Shown here piece after piece: positions 57,721-64,000 of a DNA stretch of 64,000 nucleotides. This DNA is from Armigeres subalbatus. Taxonomy: Eukaryota; Arthropoda; Insecta; Diptera; Culicidae. The stretch spans positions 242,783,047 through 242,847,046 of the forward strand of contig NC_085141.1 of NCBI RefSeq assembly GCF_024139115.2, given 5' to 3'. A model generated the notes under the pieces. The model saw nothing but the letters and a program-made list of their open reading frames with translations, searched no databases and had not been told where the DNA came from. Positions within the stretch are counted from its first letter, which is position 1. The number at the start of each line of letters is the position of its first letter. Position numbers and translations under genes: made by a program.

Positions 57721-58765
57721 GTGAGAAGTCAGTTCTTCCTTTTTCCTCCTCCATTCTTCTTTCTTCCCCCTTCGTTTATTTCACTTTCTTCATCCCTCTT
57801 CCTTCTTTCTTCTTGCTTTTTTCCTTATGTATTCCTTCTCTTTTTTTACTTTCTTCCATTTTTCTTCCTACTTCATTCCTTCTTTCTTTCTTCTTTCTTA
57901 CTTCTTTTCCCTTCTATCTTCCTTTTTTCTTCTTTCGTTCTTTCTTCTTTCTTTCTTTTTTCATGCTTCTTTCTTCCCTCTTTCTTCCCTCTTTCTTCCC
58001 TCTTTCTTCCTTCTTTCTTCCTTTTTTTCATGCTTCTTTCTTCCCTCTTCCTTTCTTCTTTCTTCCTTCTTTCTTCTTTATTTCTTCTTTCTTTCTTCCT
58101 TCTGTCTTTCTTCTTTTTTCCTTCTTTATGTCTGCTTTCATGCTTCTTTCTCCCTTCCCTTTTTCTTCTTTCTTCCTTTTTTCCTTCTTTCTTCTTTCTT
58201 TCTTCATTCTTTCTTTCTTTCTTCTTTCGTCCTTCTTTCTCCCTTCTTTCTTCTTTCTTTCTTCCTTCTTTCTTTCTTCCTTCGTTCTTCCTTCTTTCTT
58301 CCTTCTTTCTTGTTTCTGTCTCCTTTCTTCATTTTTCCTTCCTTCGTTCTTTCTTCTTTCTTCCTTTTTTTCTTTCTTTCTCCCTTCTTTTTTCCTTCTT
58401 TCATGCTTCTTTCTTCATTTTATCTTCTTGCTTTTATCCTTGTTTTTTACTATTTTTTTCTTTTTTCTTCTTTCTTTCATCCTTTTTTTCATTCTTCTTC
58501 ATTCTTCCTTCTTTCGTCCTTCTTTCTCCCTTATTTCTTCTTTTTTCTTCCTTCTTTCTTTCTTCGTTCTTTTTTCTTTCTTCTTTCTCCCTTCTTTTTA
58601 TTCCTTCTTTCTTATTTCTTTTTTCCTGATTTCTTCCTTTCTACCATCTTTCTCAATTTTATCTTCTTTCTTTTTTCCTTCACTCTTTTCTCTTCCTTCT
58701 CTCTTTTCTTTCTTTCGTCTCTTTTTCTTCTTTTCTAATCTTTCTTTTTTCTTTCTTCTCATTAC
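57721..58765. repeat. Polypyrimidine (CT-rich) microsatellite tract
   Basis: About 1.04 kb is almost wholly C and T on the + strand, as irregular TTCTTTCTTCC and CCTTCTTTCTTC words. Lack of purines removes stop codons and creates three long + frames of Phe/Ser/Leu, which are not genes. Confidence 0.95.
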
Positions 58766-59281
58766 TCACTTCTCACTTATTACTTCACACTTCTGACCTC
58801 TCACTTCTCACTTCTCACTTCTAACTCCTCACTCCTCACTGCTCACTTTTCACTTCTCACTTCTCACATATCACCTCTCGCTTCTCACTTCTCACTCCTC
58901 ACTTCTTACTTTTCACTTCTCACTTCTCACTTCTCAGCTCTCACTTTCACTTCTCATTTTTCACTTTTCACTTCTCACTTCTCATTTCTTACTTTTTACT
59001 TCTCACTTCTCACTTCTTACTTCTCACTTCATTTTACTTCTCATTTTTCACTTCTCACTTTTCACTTCTCTCTTCTCACCTCTCACTTCTCATTTCTCAT
59101 TTCTCACTTCTTATTTTTTACCTTCCACTTCTTATTTTTTACTTCTCATTTTTCACTTTTCACTTCTCACTTCTCATTTCTTACTTCTTACTTTTTATTT
59201 CCCACTTCTCACTTCTTTTTACTTCTCACTACTCCCTTCTCACGTCTCACTTGTCATTTCTCACTTCTTACCTCGTACTTT
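58766..59281. repeat. CACTTCT heptamer array
   Basis: Copies of CACTTCT and variants (CATTTCT, TACTTCT, CACTTTT, CACCTCT) run without break for about 515 bp between the polypyrimidine tract and the right foldback arm. Two distinct simple arrays thus occupy one element. Confidence 0.92.
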
Positions 59282-59350
59282 TAATTCGGCTTAATGAGCA
59301 TTCGGCCTAATGCCCATTCGGCCTAATTACCCAGCATCAAATTGGATGTA

Positions 59351-59544
59351 CAGTTAAACCTCCATGAGTCGATGTTCTATGACTCGATATTGACTCATGG
59401 AAGCAAATTATGTCATACTAAAACATATTTTCTGGGCTACTGTGATGGTCCCTTCAAACAGCTTCCCGAGGATTTTCTATTCCACATCTCGATATTTCCA
59501 TGAGTCGAGGGTCCCTTCAATATCGACTCATGGAGGATTGACTG
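59351..59544. mobile_element. TA-flanked MITE, pogo/Tigger-like (194 bp)
   Basis: The ends CAGTTAAACCTCCATGAGTC and GACTCATGGAGGATTGACTG are inverted and flanked by TA (59349-59350 and 59545-59546). Removing the element and one TA restores a unit of the 152-bp repeat (GGATG followed by ATACCGACG). It is non-coding. Confidence 0.9.
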
Positions 59545-59640
59545 TATACCGACGATGAGGACATTGCAAAAGCCTTGATTAATCTGATAGATATTGTGGA
59601 CTGAACTCCAGAACGTTTTGGAGTTAAGCATCCCGTATTC

Positions 59641-59916
59641 CCTCAATCCCGTGGGGCCCTCCTTAGCCATGCGGTTAGTCGCGCGGCTGCAAAGCAAGAC
59701 CATGTTGAGGGTGGCTGGGTTTGATTCCAGATGCCAGTCTAGGCAATTTTCGGATTGGAAATTGTCTCGACTTCCCTGGGCATAAAACTATCATGATATA
59801 CGAAGGCAGAAATGACCTGGCTTAGAAACCTCGCGTGAAAGTGCTTAATGAACACTAAGCTGCGAGGCGGCTCTGTCTCAGTGTGGGGATGTAATGTCAA
59901 TAAGAAGAAAAAGAAA
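59641..59916 (+). mobile_element. Feilai-like tRNA-related SINE (276 bp)
   Basis: A perfect 15-bp duplication AAGCATCCCGTATTC flanks the element (59626-59640 and 59917-59931). The head GGGGCCCTCCTTAGCCATGC has an A-box-like TTAGCCATGCGGTTAG and a B-box-like GGGTTTGATTCC. The body has GTCTCGACTTCCCTGGGCAT and ATATACGAAGGCAGAAATG. The tail has GAACACTAAGCTGCGAGGC, GGCTCTGTCTCAGTG and an AAGAAGAAA-rich end. From recall this is the Aedes Feilai family, which supports the host assignment. Confidence 0.9.
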
Positions 59917-60090
59917 AAGCATCCCGTATTCAAGAAAATTGGATTTGCATGACGCGTATATGCTTATTGAACCAGATTGGATGAATACCGATGATGAGGA
60001 CATTGCAAAAGCCTCGATTGATCTAATAGATATCGTGGGCTGAACTCGAGAACGTTTTGGAGTAGCTTGATCATCTCGTATTTCTGGAAA

Positions 60091-60374
60091 TTAATCACAG
60101 GCATAACGTTCAGGATTGCTCAACTTGTCTGAGTATTCAGAACTATCAAATAATGTGATTTAGGATTCAAACATCCCAGATTTATTTGCAAGCTCTCAGA
60201 AGCGAAATCTTCCCATGGTTTCGGATATCTGGGTCCTCAGGGTATAGGAAAACAACATCCTGGTGATAAGTTTTGCTGAAGAAAGTGGGGACCTATCTCT
60301 CTTCTGTGATTTTACACAGCCAAACGCGGGGCATATATGACCCATCCGTCCTGGAAGGGTTAACTTGTTCATTG
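60091..60374. other. Unclassified spacer
   Basis: AT-moderate DNA; no gene. GGGGCATATATGACCCATCC near 60328 followed by GGGTTAAC looks like part of another repeat family. Confidence 0.35.
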
Positions 60375-60615
60375 AACGACTGAAAAACTAAAAGACTAAA
60401 AAACAGGCTGAAACAATAATAGACTGGAAACCTGAATTATCAAAAGACTGAAAGTCTGAATGATTGTAAAACTGAAAGACTGAAGGACTGAAAGATTGAA
60501 GGATTGGAAGACTGAAAGAATAAAAGACTGGACGACTGAAACTCTGTTAGATTCATAGACTGAAGGATTGGAATTCTTAAAGATTTTAAAGACTGAAAAA
60601 CTTGAAGACTGGGAG
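60375..60615. repeat. GACTGAAA octamer array, left block
   Basis: Copies and variants of GACTGAAA (GACTGAAG, GATTGAAG, GACTGGAA) run to the hAT MITE. The last ACTGGGAG (60608-60615) is that MITE's left duplication. Confidence 0.9.
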
Positions 60616-61009
60616 CAGTGATGGTAGAATCATGCTTAAATCTCACTCACCGAAGCCTCATGCACGAGCTGACTCGCTTGCGATTCTGCATGGAGAGCAT
60701 CGCGCATGAGTTTTTTACGCAGAATCGCATCGTTTCGCTCATTCGCCGAAAAATGATTTCGCTCCAAAAAGTGTCAATACTCAATCGAAGCGTATTTTAT
60801 GTTTACGTATGGATTTGTTATCTATTGATTCAAACAAAGAAAGTTATTCCGATGAATTTAGCGAAGAAGAACACGTAAAAATCACGCAATGATGCAAATC
60901 GCGAGTCGAATCATGGACGATTCTCTGGGCCATGAGTCGGGTGAGGTTTGCCTCGCGCTTGATTTGAATCGTGGATGAGATTTGAAAATTTGAGTTTTTA
61001 TTAACACTG
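60616..61009. mobile_element. hAT-type MITE inserted in the octamer array (394 bp)
   Basis: The ends CAGTGATGG and TTAACACTG begin and end with CAGTG/CACTG, common hAT termini. They are flanked by an 8-bp direct repeat ACTGGGAG (60608-60615 and 61010-61017). The interior has loosely inverted GC-rich words (GAGCTGACTCGCTTGCG and CCATGAGTCGGGTGAGG) but no transposase. Confidence 0.8.
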
Positions 61010-61850
61010 ACTGGGAGAAACAAGAAGATTGGATTATTGCAAGACTGCAGGCTGAAAATCGAAAGTCTGAAAGACTGAAAGACTGGAACACTGAAAGAGT
61101 TTTCGAAAAGACTGAAAAACTGTAAGACTGAAAGACTGAACGGCTGAAAGACTGAAAAACTGAAAGATTGGAAGACTGGAAAACTTAAAGAAATGAAAGA
61201 CTGAAAGAATAAAAGACAGAAGGGCTGAAATACTGAAAGACTGACGGGCTGAAAGACTGAACGACTGAAAGACTGACAGACTGAAGAACTGAGAGACTGG
61301 AAGACTGAAAATCTGAAAGACTGGAAAATTGAAACACTGAAGACTGAAAGAATAAAAGTCTTTTAAAAAACAATAAACTATAAGACTGAAAAGTTTAAAT
61401 ACCGAAAAACTGAAAGTATTAAAAATCTTTGACTGAGAGATTGGAAAGCTGAAGGAAACTGGAAGATTGAAAGACTGAAGGATTGACAGAATGGAAGATT
61501 TTAAACAAATAAAAAAAAAGAAAAGACTTAATAACTAATCGAATGGAAATCTGAAAGACTGAAGGATTGAAATTCTGAAAGATCAAAAACCTGAGAGACT
61601 GAGAGTCTGGAGGACTAAAGGACTGCAGGACTGAAAACCGAGATACTAAAAGACTGAAAGTCTGAAAGATCAAAAGACCGGAAGACTGAAAACTGAGAAA
61701 TGGAAAAATAGAAAAATTGGAAGACTAAAAGAAAGAAGTGAAGCTGTGGAAGACTTAAATACTTCAAGACTGAAAAAACGAAAGACCGAATTACTGAAAC
61801 GCTGAAGCACCAAGAAACAGAAAGAAGGACTGAAGAACTTGTTCGCTAAA
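61010..61850. repeat. GACTGAAA octamer array, right block
   Basis: About 0.84 kb of GACTGAAA and variants with increasing divergence toward 61850. Open frames on the minus strand (FQSFSLSV-type) come from the repeat and are not genes. Confidence 0.9.
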
Positions 61851-62440
61851 ATTTTAACTAAAATACTGTAATGTGAAGAGTCGTTAGACGATTCCATACC
61901 TTCCTATATGTGTAACTCTTAAAGAATTGTTCATCCATAACACCCAATCCCCATGAAAGGAATCCTTTCTTCTTGGTCCTCACGCAAATTGTTGCTTCAA
62001 TCCAAAACCCCTTTCTCTGTTCACAGCCGAACACATCGGAACGAAATCACAAAATATCTACACGCTGTCACCCAACTGTCAAGAACTACACATATCTATA
62101 GTTTAACAGTAGGCGGGGCTATTTAGAGAGAAAAAGGCACAACAGCGGTAAAATCAAGGTGCACTCACCTTGCCCCGGATGGTGATCTTGCCCCGTCTTC
62201 CCCTATTATGTCAATTTGATGATCGCAAGTACTGTCGGCCAGGCAGCGCAAAAAAACGACTTGAGACCGCTGTACTAGGTAATACAGCAATTTAATTTCG
62301 TCATCGAAACTAGACTTCGAATCTTGATTTTTTTCTTAAAAGATTTGCACAATATAAAATACTTCATCTAAGGAATTCGCAGGCATAAAAATAAGTTAGA
62401 AAAATTTCAGCTAGTGGCTGGTTAATGGTAGCTAACCTGA
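61851..62440. other. Unclassified DNA, no gene recognised
   Basis: AT-rich. CACCTTGCCCCGGATGGTGA near 62170 looks like part of a dispersed element end but no partner was found. Confidence 0.35.
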
Positions 62441-62527
62441 CTACTTAATAAGTGAGGAAATGCTAATTGAATACTAAGTTGAAAAGCAGGCCAAGTTCCA
62501 ATGGGATTGTAGAGCCATAGAAGAAGA
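62441..62527 (+). mobile_element. tRNA-headed SINE, family 2, copy C (5-prime truncated)
   Basis: TAAGTGAGGAAATGCTAATT, GAAAAGCAGGCCAAGTTCCA and GAGCCATAGAAGAAGA match the 3-prime part of 20772-20991. The head is missing, as expected of a truncated copy. Confidence 0.75.
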
Positions 62528-62723
62528 TTAATCGGGTATATTTCGTTCAAAAATGTCTCAACTGGATTGCAGTCTACATAAATTTTATTACCTAAATTTA
62601 GATAAAAACCAGTACGTCGTGAATAAGATAAAACCACAGTCAGTAGTCACAGTTATAACTATGAGGTGAATGACGTCTTCAGTGTCTCGTGATTGACTCG
62701 ACTCGACATGAGTTATTGACCAA

Positions 62724-62960
62724 CTAGTCGACCCGGCAGACGTTGTCCTGCATAGTAGGCAAAAATCCGCGTTGTGAACTGTCCATGCGAAATTTTCATA
62801 CGAATATTCATTTTAGTTTTTACGATTTACTCAACCTGACCCATATAAACCCGTCGGAAACGATAACGGACATATTCGCTGAAAGAATGGAGAAAATCCA
62901 ACCAGCCGTTTTCGAGTTATGCGGATACGAACACAGACCATTTCATTTTTATTATATAGA
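62724..62960 (+). repeat. Dispersed repeat, copy 2 (uninterrupted)
   Basis: This copy has CCCGGCAGACGTTGTCCTGC, AAACCCGTCGGAAACG, CAGCCGTTTTCGAGTT, GCGGATACGAACACAGACCA and TTTCATTTTTATTATATAGA in one continuous 237-bp unit. It shows what the split copy at 29870-31797 looked like before insertion. Confidence 0.8.
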
Positions 62961-64000
62961 TGAGTAAAATTTGGAGCGAATTAGAATCACAAGGTACTCC
63001 ATGTCCACTTAATGGCACTGGATATATTCGACATGTATTTATAAGACGCACATTTGCACATCCAAACAGGAATAAAATATCATTCTGCTTTTTGCTCTTG
63101 TGTGGCTCAGTTCTAAACTTTTTGGATTAGAGTCGTTGTTGGAGCTCTAGTGGATGTTGTATTGCAAGACAGTGCCATGAGTTCGCATTTTAGGAAACTT
63201 GTTTTTGTTCTTTCCTGGCAACTGAAACCCAACTCAGTAAGAAAGAGTTTTGTTCCTCACATTGCATTATACTCAACGACGTATCCGTGACTTATTACCG
63301 AATTCAATCACTTGCCGCGGAATCCGTAAAGCCGGTCAGCTTCACGGAAGCCACGTCAAATGATCCAATCAGCGCTGACCATCCACCGAGCAACTGTCAC
63401 GAAACGGAACTTTATCATGGCCCAATCTCGTGCATAAGCCGCTTCATCTGTTGGAATCCGATTGCCAAATCCCCGCATGAATCAGCTCGTATTGTTATGG
63501 TTATGAATCTTCATCACCATCGTGTCCGTCCACGTCGTCGTTTTTGCGGAACGCAACTCCAACCCGTGCTGGGCCAATGGCGACGCTTTGTTCATCTCCT
63601 GTCGAGCAATAATTGCTGAACTCGGGGCTACAACAGCGTCAGCCATTGCGTCGCATCGTGCCGGCCAAAAAACCTCATCCGTCACACCCCACGTGGTCAA
63701 AGATCACCGACCAAATTGTGCATTCAGTCACATATTCTTGCCGGATAATGGCCGCCAGTTCCGAGCCGGGAAGACACATTCGGGTTCCTAACTGCCAAAA
63801 GTCCTGTCCGGCGAGAGAGATTCGAGCACAGCGGAATTCCACCTTCCTACGAGTAGCCGGAATAGGACACTGCTGAGTGAGTGAGTGCTTAAATTTCACT
63901 TCCTCCGCAACGCAGAGCGCCATCGTCCGTCCGGCATGGCAGGATGATACCGCAATTATAATCGTCATTTCGTTTGTCCGCTCCCGTATTTCCCAAACAG
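62961..64000. other. Unique DNA at the right edge, no gene recognised
   Basis: GC-richer after 63280. Overlapping frames of 70-110 codons on both strands have no recognised motif. Composition resembles the unique blocks at 17276-20058 and 51126-53379. Confidence 0.4.

Larger units (their letters stand above)
57646..59337. mobile_element. Foldback element carrying polypyrimidine and heptamer arrays (1,692 bp)
   Basis: The left arm (57646-57716) is GTGTCAGGTCATTAG, then CATTAGGCCGAATGG units. The right arm (59282-59337) is the inverse (CATTCGGCCTAATG units, TAATTACCCAGCAT). The flanking direct repeat is CAAATTGAATG (57635-57645) versus CAAATTGGATG (59338-59348), 10 of 11 identical. It lies inside the 152-bp repeat. 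Between the arms lie about 1 kb of TTCTTTCTTCC-type DNA and about 0.5 kb of CACTTCT repeats. There is no coding capacity. Confidence 0.82.
56970..60090. repeat. About 152-bp tandem repeat, interrupted by three elements
   Basis: Units contain ATACCGACGATGAGGACATT, GCCTTGATTGATCTGATAGA, GGCTGAACTCCAGAACGTTT, TGGAGTACCTTG, AAGAAAATTGG and GCGTATATGCTTATTGAACC. The ATACCGA landmark falls at 57055, 57181 and 57333, then (after insertions) 59547 and 59986. Insertions at 57646-59337, 59351-59544 and 59641-59916 split the units. One block translates to DDEDIAEALIDLID, but each unit carries a stop, so no repeat protein is encoded. Confidence 0.88.

Noticed and set aside
57714..58796. Three overlapping Phe/Ser/Leu-rich + ORFs of 302-360 codons
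   Set aside because: The tract is almost pure C and T, so stop codons cannot form; the membrane-like composition is an artefact.

Overview
This window looks like repeat-dense, non-genic DNA from a culicine mosquito, most likely Aedes. The main clue is a 276-bp tRNA-headed SINE at 59641-59916 that reads like the Aedes Feilai family. Alongside it are many short terminal-inverted-repeat (TIR) elements, broken non-LTR retrotransposons and several kilobases of minisatellite. I found no intact host protein-coding gene, rRNA, functional tRNA or CRISPR array. Every long ORF lies in a tandem repeat whose period is a multiple of 3, in a stop-poor polypyrimidine tract, or in a degenerate transposon. All assignments come from reading the sequence; no database was searched.

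Layout. 1-2050: unique DNA with a complete 1.24-kb hAT relic (591-1825) that carries a tiny poly(A) retro-insertion. 2052-7180: one 5.1-kb minisatellite with a 24-bp unit. 7181-9760: mostly unique. 9760-17275: a nest made of a foldback element with minisatellite arms, a GGCAAGTCAG array split by a 1.85-kb hAT-type element, and a broken reverse transcriptase that is itself split by a 714-bp foldback MITE. 17276-20000: GC-richer unique DNA with a candidate recursive splice site (18571/18572). 20059-29400: a SINE and four non-LTR fragments (3-prime end, gag-EN-RT, RT C-terminus, endonuclease). 29870-31800: a dispersed repeat split by a TA-flanked element. 31800-35100: unique.

35110-44660: a run of MITEs, with TA, TAA, TTTAA and 8-bp target duplications, a long near-perfect palindrome (39444-39682) and a 70-bp GC-rich tandem repeat. 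44690-51130: a minisatellite built on TTTCCACGGGAAA, cut open by a mariner element inside a SINE, by a 2.8-kb TTAA-flanked piggyBac-type inverted-repeat element, and by a TTA-flanked MITE that carries a retro-insertion with a 19-bp duplication. 51130-53380: unique. 53388-55521: a complete non-autonomous hAT-type element containing a sharp hairpin. 55630-56970: a SINE and unique DNA. 56970-60090: a ~152-bp tandem repeat split by a 1.7-kb foldback carrying polypyrimidine and heptamer arrays, by a TA-flanked MITE and by the Feilai SINE. 60375-61850: a GACTGAAA array split by a hAT MITE. 61850-64000: mostly unique, with two more dispersed repeats.

No pathway or operon is present. What ties the window together is the layered insertion history: many elements can be bounded to the base by target-site duplications, and minisatellites repeatedly act as both cargo and target. 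The most unusual theme is a set of at least four foldback-like loci whose inverted arms are arrays of related 16-17-bp units (CATTTGGCCGAATAG, CATTAGGCCGAATGG, CATTTAGTCGAATGG).
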